A DNA stretch of 59,132 bases from an uncultured Eubacteriales bacterium (GTDB lineage: Bacteria; Bacillota; Clostridia; Christensenellales; CAG-314), in NCBI GenBank assembly GCA_900546875.1, contig URET01000004.1, positions 1-59,132 of the forward strand, in the 5' to 3' direction. Below the pieces are notes generated by a model that saw nothing but the letters and a program-made list of their open reading frames with translations, did not search any database and was not told where the DNA came from. The number at the start of each line of letters is the position of its first letter. The first letter of the stretch is position 1. Positions 34,249-42,602 of the stretch are shown one piece after another. Both the position numbers and the translations under genes were made by a program.

Positions 34249-34673
34249 TGGACGGCGGAGCGATAAAATGGAGTATAGACGTGGACGGGCAGAACTTTGA
34301 GTCTGCCGGTTTTGCGAGTCAATCCACGAAGCTGAGGCTTAAGCAACTCGGACTGCCGAGCGAGATAACCCGGCGAGTAGCGATAGCTATGTACGAAGGG
34401 GAGATAAATATGGTCATACATGCCAACGGCGGAGTGGCAACGGCGGAAGTGCTTGAGGATCGTATAATCATAACCTTGGAAGACACCGGCAAAGGAATAG
34501 CGGATGTAGCGCTTGCGATGAAGGAGGGCTATTCCACCGCCACGGATGAGATTCGTGATCTCGGATTCGGAGCGGGGATGGGCCTGCCGAACATGAAACG
34601 TTATTCTGACAAAATGGAGATAGATACCAAAGTAGGAGAGGGGACAAAAGTCACGATGACCTTTTTCATATAG
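34248..34673 (+). CDS. GHKL ATPase-domain protein, anti-sigma-like
   Basis: A 141-residue domain with N-box VAIAMYEGEINMVIHA, in which Glu and Asn are present, G1 LEDTGKGIADVA and lid GFGAGMGLPNMKRYSDKMEI. It resembles RsbW/histidine-kinase ATP-binding modules but has no sensor or dimerisation domain. Its place between a DRTGG protein and the hydrogenase-like protein suggests that it transmits a redox or hydrogen signal. Partner proteins are unknown. The start at 34248 overlaps the upstream stop. Confidence 0.85.
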   Translation: MDGGAIKWSIDVDGQNFESAGFASQSTKLRLKQLGLPSEITRRVAIAMYEGEINMVIHANGGVATAEVLEDRIIITLEDTGKGIADVALAMKEGYSTATDEIRDLGFGAGMGLPNMKRYSDKMEIDTKVGEGTKVTMTFFI

Positions 34674-34697
34674 GGAATCGGGGATTCGGAGCGAGAT

Positions 34698-35948
34698 ATG
34701 AAAATAGATAAAACATTTTGTGCCGTCAGTATAGATAAAGACAAGTGTAAAGGCTGCATAAATTGTATGAAGAGATGCCCGACGCAGGCAATAAGAGTAA
34801 GGAACGACAAAGCAGAAATAGATTACACAAGATGTGTAAGCTGCGGAGAATGTATAAGGATCTGTCCAAACAAAGCAAAATACGCGACGTATGACACCCT
34901 GGATTCGCTTTCGAATTTCGAATACAAGGTAGCGTTGGCGGCGCCGAGTTTTTTAGGGCAATTCCCGAATGTACAGAAACCGGAGATAATAACGAATGCT
35001 CTTAAGAATATCGGATTTGACGATGTGTTCGAAGTGGCAAGAGGCGCCGATATAGTTTCCGAGCTGACAAGGCGGAAGCTGGCGGAAAAAGACTGTCCCC
35101 GGCCGTTGATAAGTACGGCATGTCCCGTATGCGTACAGCTGATACTGATGAGATTCCATGATCTTGCAGGAAACTTATTAGACATTTTGCCGCCTCTTGA
35201 GATATCAGCGAAAATGGCGAGGGAAAGGGCGTTGAGGAAGACAGGTCTGAAAAGCGAACAGATCGGAGTATTTTTCATATCGCCGTGTCCGGCGAAGATG
35301 GCGAGCACGAAAACCGGATTATACACGGAGGAATGCGAAATAGACGGAGTAATATCCATGAGCGAAGTGTGTTTGAAGCTTATGCACATTCAGCAGAGCG
35401 AGGTGGAAATAACAGAGCCTTTGACTGCGAGCAATCTGGGAGTAGCATGGGCGACGAGCGGAGGAGAGGTATCCAATCTCAACGTAAACAATCAGCTTGC
35501 CGCAGACGGAATAGAGAATGTGATAAGCGTGCTTACGGAGCTTGAAAACGGAAAGCTCAAGCATCTTGATTTTGTTGAGCTGAACGCATGTCCGGGCGGA
35601 TGTGTCGGCGGAGTTTTCACGATAGAGAATCCGTTTGTGGCAAAGAGCAAGATTCATACTCTGCGGAAGAAATCGATGCTCGGGAAGATAAATACGGAGG
35701 ACAAACCCGAAGGGAAAGAGCCGTATGTGATAGAGAAGGAGTGGGAGCCGGTAGACGTCTTCAGGCTTGACGACGATTTCCGGAAGGCATTTGAGAAGTT
35801 AGGCAAGGTGGAAGCGCTGCTGACAGAGCTTCCCGGGTTTGACTGCGGCATATGTGGCGCGCCTTCATGCAGAGCGTTTGCAGAGGACGTAGCCAATGGG
35901 AAAGCAAAAATTACCGATTGTTTGAGGTTACACAAAAATGCGGACTGA
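34698..35948 (+). CDS. [FeFe] hydrogenase-like iron-sulfur protein, probably regulatory
   Basis: A 416-residue protein. The N-terminal two-[4Fe-4S] ferredoxin domain (CKGCINCMKRCP, CVSCGECIRICP) is followed by a hydrogenase large-subunit-like domain. The H-cluster cysteine positions survive in altered motifs: ISTACPVC instead of TSCCP-x-W, SPCPAKMA instead of MPC-x2-K-x2-E, and NACPGGCVGG. The last 40 residues form an extra [4Fe-4S] domain (DCGICGAPSCRAFAED). This layout resembles the putative sensory (group C/D-like) [FeFe] hydrogenases rather than the catalytic type. Neighbouring ATPase, DRTGG and PHP genes support a signalling role. Confidence 0.85.
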   Translation: MKIDKTFCAVSIDKDKCKGCINCMKRCPTQAIRVRNDKAEIDYTRCVSCGECIRICPNKAKYATYDTLDSLSNFEYKVALAAPSFLGQFPNVQKPEIITNALKNIGFDDVFEVARGADIVSELTRRKLAEKDCPRPLISTACPVCVQLILMRFHDLAGNLLDILPPLEISAKMARERALRKTGLKSEQIGVFFISPCPAKMASTKTGLYTEECEIDGVISMSEVCLKLMHIQQSEVEITEPLTASNLGVAWATSGGEVSNLNVNNQLAADGIENVISVLTELENGKLKHLDFVELNACPGGCVGGVFTIENPFVAKSKIHTLRKKSMLGKINTEDKPEGKEPYVIEKEWEPVDVFRLDDDFRKAFEKLGKVEALLTELPGFDCGICGAPSCRAFAEDVANGKAKITDCLRLHKNAD

Positions 35949-36255
35949 AGAAATTAAAAACAAATTGCAGTTGACTGTGTTCAATCAGGGGACCGACGAA
36001 GAAATACGCGGGTATTATTGCGGAGATCTGCTGAGCTGGGTAATGGGGAGAGCAGACGAAGGGAGCGCATGGTTTACGATAATGAGCAACGTAAACGTAT
36101 GTGCCGTAGCCAAGCTTCTGAGTTTTACCTGTGTAATATTATGCGAAGGCGTTACTCCGGACGATAAGCTTCTCAAGAAGGCAGGTGAAGAAGGGATAAA
36201 TCTTTTCGGTACGGATCTGCCGGTATATGAAGCGGTAAAGAAGCTGCTTGAATGA
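35938..36255 (+). CDS. DRTGG-domain regulatory protein (second copy)
   Basis: A 105-residue paralogue of the 33898 protein (EEIRGYYCGDLLSWVMGRAD, then VILCEGVTPDDKLLKKA). It starts inside the last codons of the hydrogenase-like gene (11-base overlap) and overlaps the PHP gene by 4 bases, so all five genes of the cassette are coupled. Function unknown. Confidence 0.78.
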   Translation: MRTEEIKNKLQLTVFNQGTDEEIRGYYCGDLLSWVMGRADEGSAWFTIMSNVNVCAVAKLLSFTCVILCEGVTPDDKLLKKAGEEGINLFGTDLPVYEAVKKLLE

Positions 36256-36962
36256 AGTTCAAGGCAGATCTGCACGTTCACTCCGTGTTGAGCGGGTGCG
36301 CCGACAAAGAGAATTCCGTACCGAACATAGTAAATTTATCCGGACTTCTGGAAACGGAGATATTGGCGCTGTCCGATCATAATGCTGTAGAGAACGTACC
36401 GGCGGCGATGGAGCTCGGCAAAGAGATGGGGATACTGGTGATTCCCGCCATGGAGGTAACGACAAGCGAGGACGCGCATATATTATGTTTATTTCCCGAT
36501 ACCGAGGGAGCATTTTCGGTGTGTCGGAAAATAAGGGAGAGTATGCCCAAATATACCGTGAACACCGAATTTTATAATGAGCAAAGGGTAACGGATAAAG
36601 AGGATAATACGCTTCAAGTGATAGATTATCTTCTGAGTGTTGCATGCGGGTTTGACGTTTTTGAGGTATTCAGGCTTGTGAGGGAAGCGGGAGGCGCTGC
36701 GATACCTGCGCACGTAGACAAGGAAAGCAACGGTCTGATGGCGATATTGGGTGAGATACCCGATGAATTGGGAGTGACGACAGTAGAGGTGTCGTCCGGA
36801 TGCGACGCTGAGACCGAAGCAAGACTCAGACAGAAATACCGGGTGATAAAAAGCAGCGACGCACATGATTTGGAATCATTATGCAGGAATGAGTTTTATA
36901 TAGAGCTCAGGGAGAGAAGCGCGCTTTGTCTTATTAACGAATTAAATAACAAGCGGGAATGA
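36252..36962 (+). CDS. PHP-domain phosphoesterase
   Basis: A 236-residue metal-dependent PHP-family protein. Metal ligands are visible in the order LHVHS, LSDHNAVENV, PAMEVTTSEDAH, PAHVDK and SSDAHD. Related proteins hydrolyse phosphoesters, such as nucleoside 3',5'-bisphosphates or histidinol phosphate. In this cassette a signalling role, for instance phosphatase in the switch, is inferred. Last gene before the hydrogenase promoter. Confidence 0.85.
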   Translation: MKFKADLHVHSVLSGCADKENSVPNIVNLSGLLETEILALSDHNAVENVPAAMELGKEMGILVIPAMEVTTSEDAHILCLFPDTEGAFSVCRKIRESMPKYTVNTEFYNEQRVTDKEDNTLQVIDYLLSVACGFDVFEVFRLVREAGGAAIPAHVDKESNGLMAILGEIPDELGVTTVEVSSGCDAETEARLRQKYRVIKSSDAHDLESLCRNEFYIELRERSALCLINELNNKRE

Positions 36963-36986
36963 CAGAAAGCAGTTTTGACAAAACAC

Positions 36987-37015
36987 TTGCAATTTATTGA
37001 TAAATAGTGTAGAAT
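36987..37015 (+). promoter_or_regulatory. Promoter of the hydrogenase operon
   Basis: TTGCAA and TAGAAT are 17 bp apart. A TTGACA 12 bases upstream offers no matching -10. The 5' leader is about 135 bases long before hydC. Confidence 0.7.
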
Positions 37016-37155
37016 ATAGTAGAACAGATGTAATTTAGAGGTGAATGCGCGAGAAGGCGTGTTCATTGTTTAATGTATGACGATATTAGCCGAGGACAAG
37101 CAAAAAAGCACGAAGCGATAATTCGGCAGAAAAGATAGATAATCAGGAGGAAGAG

Positions 37156-37653
37156 ATGAGTAAGATCTGTCAGGTAACGTTTAATGAGACGGCAGAGCAG
37201 AAAGCAAAGCTTGAGGAAATAATAGCAACGTATAAAGATATCCAGGGCGGATTGATGCCGGCGTTGCAGCAAGCTCAGGTGCTATACGGATATTTGCCCG
37301 AAGAAGTCCAGAAAAGGATAGCCGAGGGATTTGGAGTATCGGAAGAGGAAGTATACGGAGTAGCGACGTTTTACGCACAGTTTTCCATGAATCCGAGAGG
37401 GGCATATAATTTCAGTGTTTGTCTTGGTACCGCATGTTACGTAAAGGGGTCCGGAGAAATAGTGGAGAAGCTCAAGGAAGAATTGGGCGTAGATGAAGGC
37501 GGCTGTTCGCCTGACGGCAGATTTTCCATAAATTCAACACGTTGTATAGGTTGCTGCGGACTTGCACCCGTAATGACGGTAAATGACGATGTATACGGAA
37601 AGCTTACCAAGGACGATATTCCCGGGATCGTAGCGAAATATCGGAACAAATAG
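37156..37653 (+). CDS. hydC: Bifurcating hydrogenase subunit, NuoE-like
   Basis: A 165-residue thioredoxin-fold [2Fe-2S] subunit. The four cysteines lie in CLGTACYVKG and RCIGCCGLAPV, as in the 24-kDa subunit of complex I. With HydB and HydA it forms the NAD- and ferredoxin-linked hydrogenase. AGGAGG precedes ATG 37156. First gene of the operon hydC - ATPase domain - ferredoxin - hydB - hydA. Confidence 0.94.
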   Translation: MSKICQVTFNETAEQKAKLEEIIATYKDIQGGLMPALQQAQVLYGYLPEEVQKRIAEGFGVSEEEVYGVATFYAQFSMNPRGAYNFSVCLGTACYVKGSGEIVEKLKEELGVDEGGCSPDGRFSINSTRCIGCCGLAPVMTVNDDVYGKLTKDDIPGIVAKYRNK

Positions 37654-37658
37654 GATAG

Positions 37659-38219
37659 ATGAAAGAAATATCTCTCAACATATTGGATGTAGCAAATAAT
37701 TCCGTCAGGGCGGAGGCCACGGAGATCTGTATAGAAGTGAGATACGACTTTTCGCTCAACAGGCTCAAGGTAGAGATAAGGGACAACGGAAAGGGAATGA
37801 GCGAAGAGTTTTTGTCGAGAGTAACGGATCCGTTCACGACGACGAGGACTACGCGTAAGGTCGGATTGGGTTTGCCGTTTTTCAGGGAGAGCGCAGAGCT
37901 TACCGGCGGAGAATTCCGGATAAGGAGCAAGCTGAAAGAAGGCACTGAGGTCACGGCTGAATATGTGATAGACAGTATCGACAGGATGCCGATGGGGGAT
38001 CTTGCAGAGACGATGATGTTGCTTATAAGTTCGGATGACAATATCAGGTATATTCTGAAGTACGCGGTAGACGGGAAGGAGTATATATTTGATACGAAGG
38101 AAGTAAGAGAGATACTTGGTGATGATATATCGTTATCTGCACCGGAAGTAATGAAGATATTGAAAGAAGATATAAAAAACGGTATAAATGAGATAAACGG
38201 AGGACGGGAAATAGTATGA
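37659..38219 (+). CDS. GHKL ATPase-domain protein in the hydrogenase operon
   Basis: A 186-residue protein whose first 115 residues form a histidine-kinase-like ATPase domain: NILDVANNSVRAEATEI (N-box), VEIRDNGKGMSEEF (G1), FTTTRTTRKVGLGLPFFRES (F/G2 region). The C-terminal 70 residues are acidic and unmatched. No phospho-accepting domain is present. The family is known beside hydrogenase genes in Clostridia and Thermotogae, but its action is not established. Overlaps the next gene by 4 bases. Confidence 0.88.
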   Translation: MKEISLNILDVANNSVRAEATEICIEVRYDFSLNRLKVEIRDNGKGMSEEFLSRVTDPFTTTRTTRKVGLGLPFFRESAELTGGEFRIRSKLKEGTEVTAEYVIDSIDRMPMGDLAETMMLLISSDDNIRYILKYAVDGKEYIFDTKEVREILGDDISLSAPEVMKILKEDIKNGINEINGGREIV

Positions 38220-38578
38220 AGTCATTACAGGAATTGAACGCATTGCGTGAAAGGATGAAAGCTGAAGCGGCATCCAGGAAAGACGCCGGAGAAGGAGATA
38301 TCAAAGTAGTTGTGGGGATGGCTACATGCGGAATAGCGGCCGGAGCGAGGCCGGTGCTGAATGCATTGGTTGAAGAAGTTGCGAAGCGCGGATTGAAGAA
38401 TGTAGTAGTATCGCAGACGGGTTGTATAGGGATGTGCAAATTTGAACCTATCGTGGAAGTATTTGCTCCGAATCAGTCCAAAGTCACGTATATAAAGGTA
38501 AATCCGACCATGGTTCCGAGGATTGTTGCCGAGCATTTGGTAAATGGCAATCCCGTAACCGATTATATGATAAAGTAG
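38216..38578 (+). CDS. Thioredoxin-like [2Fe-2S] ferredoxin, HndB-like
   Basis: A 120-residue protein with a short N-terminal helix followed by a thioredoxin-like ferredoxin fold. Cluster-region motifs are MATCGIAAGARPV and QTGCIGMCKFEP, giving three cysteines rather than four, as in HndB-type subunits. It lies between hydC and hydB, the usual place in four-subunit NAD(P)-linked clostridial hydrogenases. Confidence 0.88.
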   Translation: MKSLQELNALRERMKAEAASRKDAGEGDIKVVVGMATCGIAAGARPVLNALVEEVAKRGLKNVVVSQTGCIGMCKFEPIVEVFAPNQSKVTYIKVNPTMVPRIVAEHLVNGNPVTDYMIK

Positions 38579-38587
38579 GAGTAGGAT

Positions 38588-40378
38588 ATGATAAGATCAC
38601 ACGTATTAGTATGCGGAGGGACGGGATGTACCTCGAATAAATCGGCAGCGGTAGTAGAAGAGCTTCGCAAGCAAATAGCTGCAAACGGACTTGATAAAGA
38701 AATACAGGTCATAATGACCGGATGTTTCGGACTTTGTGCAAACGGACCTATAATGGTGGTATATCCTGAGGGCGCTTTTTATCATAACGTAAAGGTAGAA
38801 GACGTGCAGGAGATAGTCAGCGAGCATCTTGTAAAGGGCAGGATAGTCAAGAGACTGCTGCATGTAGAGGAAGACACGAAGGAGTCGGTGCTTTCGCTTA
38901 ATGACACAGAGTTCCTGAAGAAGCAGGTCAGGGTGGCGTTACGCAACTGTGGTGTAATAGATCCCGAGAACATAGACGACGCGATAGGCAGAGACGCATA
39001 TCAGGCAATAGGAAAGATCCTGACCGAAAAGATGACGCCTGAAGAAGTAATAGGGATAATAAAGGCAAGCGGACTGCGCGGGAGAGGCGGAGCCGGATTT
39101 CCTACGGGTACGAAGTGGGAATTTGCGCGCAAATCCGTAAGTGACGTAAAGTATGTATGCTGCAATGCCGACGAAGGGGATCCCGGGGCATTTATGGACA
39201 GGTCGGTGCTTGAAGGCGATCCGCACGTGGTAATAGAGGCGATGACGATAGCAGGATATGCAATAGGAGCGCATCAAGGGTACGTGTATATAAGGGCTGA
39301 ATATCCGATAGCGGTAAAAAGACTCGGGATAGCGATAAAGCAGGCGAGGGAATACGGATTATTGGGTAAAGACTTATTCGGAAGCGGATTTGATTTTGAT
39401 ATAGATATAAGGCTTGGCAGCGGAGCTTTCGTATGCGGCGAGGAAACAGCTTTGATGACGAGCATAGAAGGACACAGAGGAGAACCTCATCCGCGTCCGC
39501 CTTTCCCGGCAGTCAAGGGTTTGTTTGAGCAGCCGACGATTCTGAACAATGTTGAAACATACGCGAATATACCGCAAATAATAAATAAAGGCGCGGAATG
39601 GTTTGCGTCCATGGGGACGGAGAAATCCAAGGGTACAAAGGTGTTTGCACTTGGAGGTAGGATAACGAATACCGGACTTGTGGAGATACCGATGGGAACG
39701 ACGCTGCGTGAGGTAATATATGATATCGGCGGCGGGATACCAAATGGAAAGAAATTCAAGGCGGCACAGACAGGCGGGCCCAGCGGCGGATGTATACCGG
39801 CTTCGCTGATAGACACCAAGATAGATTATGATAATCTTATAGCTATCGGTTCTATGATGGGATCGGGCGGACTTATCGTAATGGATGAAGATAACTGTAT
39901 GGTAGACATAGCAAAGTTTTTCTTATCGTTCACGGTAGAGGAAAGTTGCGGGAAGTGCACGCCATGCAGAGTAGGCTGTAAGCGTTTGCTTGAGATGCTT
40001 ACCAAAATCACGGAAGGCAAAGGAACACTTGAAGACCTGGACAAAATGGAAGAGCTGTGTTATTACATCAAGGACAACGCACTCTGCGGACTCGGACAGA
40101 CAGCACCGAACCCGGTATTGTCGACTCTCAGGTACTTCAGAGACGAGTATGAAGCGCATATAGTGGATAAGAGATGTCCTGCAGGAGTCTGCAAGAAGCT
40201 GATAAGATACGAAATAGATCCCGAAAAGTGCAAGGGATGTACGTTATGTAAGCGTAATTGTCCTGTAGACGCAATCAGCGGAGAGGTAAGGAAGCCTCAT
40301 GTGATAGATCCGGCGAAATGCGTAAAGTGCGGTGTTTGTATGACCAATTGTAAGTTTGGCGCAATCAGCAAGAAGTAA
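38588..40378 (+). CDS. hydB: Bifurcating hydrogenase subunit, NuoF-like flavoprotein
   Basis: A 596-residue subunit. Residues 1-95 form a thioredoxin-like [2Fe-2S] domain (CGGTGC, TGCFGLC). Then comes a NuoF core with the FMN/NAD motifs GRGGAGFPTGTKWEF and NADEGDPGAFMDRS and the [4Fe-4S] motif SCGKCTPCRVG. A C-terminal two-[4Fe-4S] ferredoxin domain follows (CKGCTLCKRNCP, CVKCGVCMTNC). This is the proposed bifurcation site, where NADH and ferredoxin electrons meet. GGAG lies before ATG. Confidence 0.96.
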   Translation: MIRSHVLVCGGTGCTSNKSAAVVEELRKQIAANGLDKEIQVIMTGCFGLCANGPIMVVYPEGAFYHNVKVEDVQEIVSEHLVKGRIVKRLLHVEEDTKESVLSLNDTEFLKKQVRVALRNCGVIDPENIDDAIGRDAYQAIGKILTEKMTPEEVIGIIKASGLRGRGGAGFPTGTKWEFARKSVSDVKYVCCNADEGDPGAFMDRSVLEGDPHVVIEAMTIAGYAIGAHQGYVYIRAEYPIAVKRLGIAIKQAREYGLLGKDLFGSGFDFDIDIRLGSGAFVCGEETALMTSIEGHRGEPHPRPPFPAVKGLFEQPTILNNVETYANIPQIINKGAEWFASMGTEKSKGTKVFALGGRITNTGLVEIPMGTTLREVIYDIGGGIPNGKKFKAAQTGGPSGGCIPASLIDTKIDYDNLIAIGSMMGSGGLIVMDEDNCMVDIAKFFLSFTVEESCGKCTPCRVGCKRLLEMLTKITEGKGTLEDLDKMEELCYYIKDNALCGLGQTAPNPVLSTLRYFRDEYEAHIVDKRCPAGVCKKLIRYEIDPEKCKGCTLCKRNCPVDAISGEVRKPHVIDPAKCVKCGVCMTNCKFGAISKK

Positions 40379-40388
40379 GAGGTGGAAT

Positions 40389-42125
40389 ATGTCGAAGTTG
40401 AATATAAAGATAAACGGAATGGATTATGCGGTAGAAAGCGGGACGACGATATTGGACGCATGTCGTGAAAACGGCATAAGGATACCGACATTATGCTATC
40501 TTAAAAACGTGAATCAGATTGGCGCTTGCCGAGTTTGCGTATGCGAAGTAAAAGGCGCCAGAAGCCTCGTGGCAGCTTGCGTATATCCCATAGAAAGGGA
40601 AGGTACAGAGATATTTACGAATTCGCCGAAGGTCATTAAGTCCAGGAAGACGACAGTGGAATTACTGCTGAGCAACCATAATAACAGCTGTAACAGTTGC
40701 GTAAGGAGCACGAATTGTGAGCTTCAGGCACTTGCGCAGGAACTTGGCTGTGATGAAAACGCATATCACGGAGTGAAGAATACTTACGAAGAAGATGTCA
40801 CGCCGTATCTGATAAGGGACAACAGTAAGTGTATATTATGCAGGAGATGCGTAGCTGTATGCAAGAATCTTCAGCATGTAGCGGTGATAGGAGTCAACCA
40901 CAGAGGCTTCAGGACGGACGTAGGAAGCGCATATGAGCGTTCGCTCAATGATGTTCCATGTCTTGCATGCGGACAGTGTATTAACGTATGTCCTACCGGA
41001 GCGCTCAGAGAGAAGGACGATATAGACGAGGTAGCAGCGGCTATAGCCGATCCGAACAAGCATGTGGTAGTGGCTACTGCTCCGGCAGTAAGGGTTGCGA
41101 TAGGCGAGGAATTCGGTTATCCTATAGGAACAAACGTAGAAGGCAAGATGGTAACTGCTTTGAAGATGCTTGGATTTGACAAAGTGTTTGACGTTAATTT
41201 TGCCGCAGACGTAACAATAATGGAAGAAGGGACGGAATTGCTCAGCAGGATCAAGAATAACGGCGTATTGCCGATGCTGACGAGCTGTTCACCCGGGTGG
41301 ATAAACTATATAGAGCAGTATTATCCGGAATTATTGCCGCATCTGAGTACGGCAAAATCACCGCAGGCGATGTACGGAGCGCTTGTGAAGAGTTATTATG
41401 CCGAGGCAAATAATATAGATCCCAAAGACATATTTGTGGTGTCGATAATGCCTTGCACTGCAAAAAAACTCGAGCGTCGCAGACCTAATTTAGGCAGGGA
41501 CGGCATACAGGATATAGACGCCGTATTGACGACGAGAGAACTCGCGCGGTTTATAAAGCGTTCGGGGATACTGTTTAAGTGTCTGAAAGACAGTCATTAT
41601 GATCCCTTTATGGGCGAAGGCTCAACAGCCGGACTCATATTCGGTACGACCGGCGGAGTTATGGAAGCGGCTTTGCGTACGGTAAAAGAAGTCGTGGAAG
41701 GCAAGGAACTCGAGAAGATCGAATTTGACGATGTCAGAGGAACTCAGGGCGTAAAGAGAGCGACGGTAAATATAGGGGGCAAAGACATAAAGGTGGCCGT
41801 GGCACACGGGATAGAGAATGCCGACGTGATAATGAAGGAAATCAAGAACGGAACGGCCGATTATACTTTTGTCGAGATAATGTGTTGTCCCGGCGGATGC
41901 GTCAATGGCGGCGGACAGCCTTTGCAGCCGGCAGACGTAAGGAATAATATTGACATCAGGGCCGAAAGGGCCAAGGCTATGTATAATACGGACAGCAAAG
42001 CGGTGCTCAGGAAATCGCACGAAAATCCTGAAGTCAAGGCACTTTATGCCAATTGGTTAGGAGAACCGAATGGTCACAAAGCGCACGAACTTTTGCACAC
42101 GACTTATTATAACAGAAAGAAATAA
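40389..42125 (+). CDS. hydA: [FeFe] hydrogenase catalytic subunit
   Basis: A 578-residue enzyme that reduces protons to hydrogen. An N-terminal [2Fe-2S] domain (GACRVCVCEV), a His-ligated cluster (HNNSCNSCVRSTNC), two [4Fe-4S] clusters (CILCRRCVAVC, CLACGQCINVC) and the H-cluster motifs TSCSPGW, MPCTAKKLE and MCCPGGCVNGGG are all intact. TSCSPGW has Ser where many enzymes have Cys (TSCCP-x-W), the substitution seen in some trimeric hydrogenases. Start ATG 40389 has GAGGTGG upstream. Maturases HydEFG are not in the window. Confidence 0.96.
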   Translation: MSKLNIKINGMDYAVESGTTILDACRENGIRIPTLCYLKNVNQIGACRVCVCEVKGARSLVAACVYPIEREGTEIFTNSPKVIKSRKTTVELLLSNHNNSCNSCVRSTNCELQALAQELGCDENAYHGVKNTYEEDVTPYLIRDNSKCILCRRCVAVCKNLQHVAVIGVNHRGFRTDVGSAYERSLNDVPCLACGQCINVCPTGALREKDDIDEVAAAIADPNKHVVVATAPAVRVAIGEEFGYPIGTNVEGKMVTALKMLGFDKVFDVNFAADVTIMEEGTELLSRIKNNGVLPMLTSCSPGWINYIEQYYPELLPHLSTAKSPQAMYGALVKSYYAEANNIDPKDIFVVSIMPCTAKKLERRRPNLGRDGIQDIDAVLTTRELARFIKRSGILFKCLKDSHYDPFMGEGSTAGLIFGTTGGVMEAALRTVKEVVEGKELEKIEFDDVRGTQGVKRATVNIGGKDIKVAVAHGIENADVIMKEIKNGTADYTFVEIMCCPGGCVNGGGQPLQPADVRNNIDIRAERAKAMYNTDSKAVLRKSHENPEVKALYANWLGEPNGHKAHELLHTTYYNRKK

Positions 42126-42142
42126 TAAGTAAGAGAAAAGCG

Positions 42143-42168
42143 GGGCTGTCGAAAGACAGCCCTTTTTT
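42143..42168 (+). terminator. Terminator of the hydrogenase operon
   Basis: GGGCTGTC pairs perfectly with GACAGCCC around a GAAA tetraloop, then six T. Confidence 0.95.
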
Positions 42169-42220
42169 GTGCGCAAAGACAAAGCGGGCCGTAAAAAAGA
42201 AAATCGGTACATATCCGGAG

Positions 42221-42404
42221 GGCATGAAGGAACAGACTGTCAGGACACATTTAAAAAGCATTTACGGAAAGCAACAGAAAGAAGTTTTATATCTGAGGGT
42301 ACAGTGCTCCGGAGGGAAAAAGAGCCGACGGGAAACTGACGGCAAGGCATGAAGGAACAGACTGTCAGGACATATTAAAAAGCATTTACGGAAAGCAACA
42401 GAAA
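42221..42404. repeat. 60-bp direct repeat, two copies 125 bp apart
   Basis: Copies at 42221-42280 and 42346-42404 are identical except for one substitution and one missing base. Both begin GGCATGAAGGAACAGACTG. The 477-base gap between hydA and the next gene otherwise holds only a short doublet (TATTATCACATG twice near 42415-42440). A 61-codon frame through copy one is not convincing. It may be a recent local duplication of an unknown element. Confidence 0.85.
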
Positions 42405-42602
42405 AGAACTTAATATTATCACATGTATTATCACATGAAGCTGCCGTTTTTCGGGGTTGACGAGAAACGCATCACCGTGGATGAACGGGATATTTTATAA
42501 TATTACGAGAGAAACATCGAAAGAAGATTTAAGCAAAGCAAAAGCGGTGGAGGAATTAATTATCACTGATAAAAACTTAATAAATTTTAAATGGAGGTAA
42601 GT

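Noticed and set aside
37016..37155. Riboswitch or T-box in the hydrogenase leader
   Set aside because: No conserved core, specifier loop or terminator/antiterminator pair could be found.
42167..42352. 61-codon frame after the hydrogenase terminator
   Set aside because: Starts within the terminator T-run, has no ribosome site and is explained by the direct repeat it spans.
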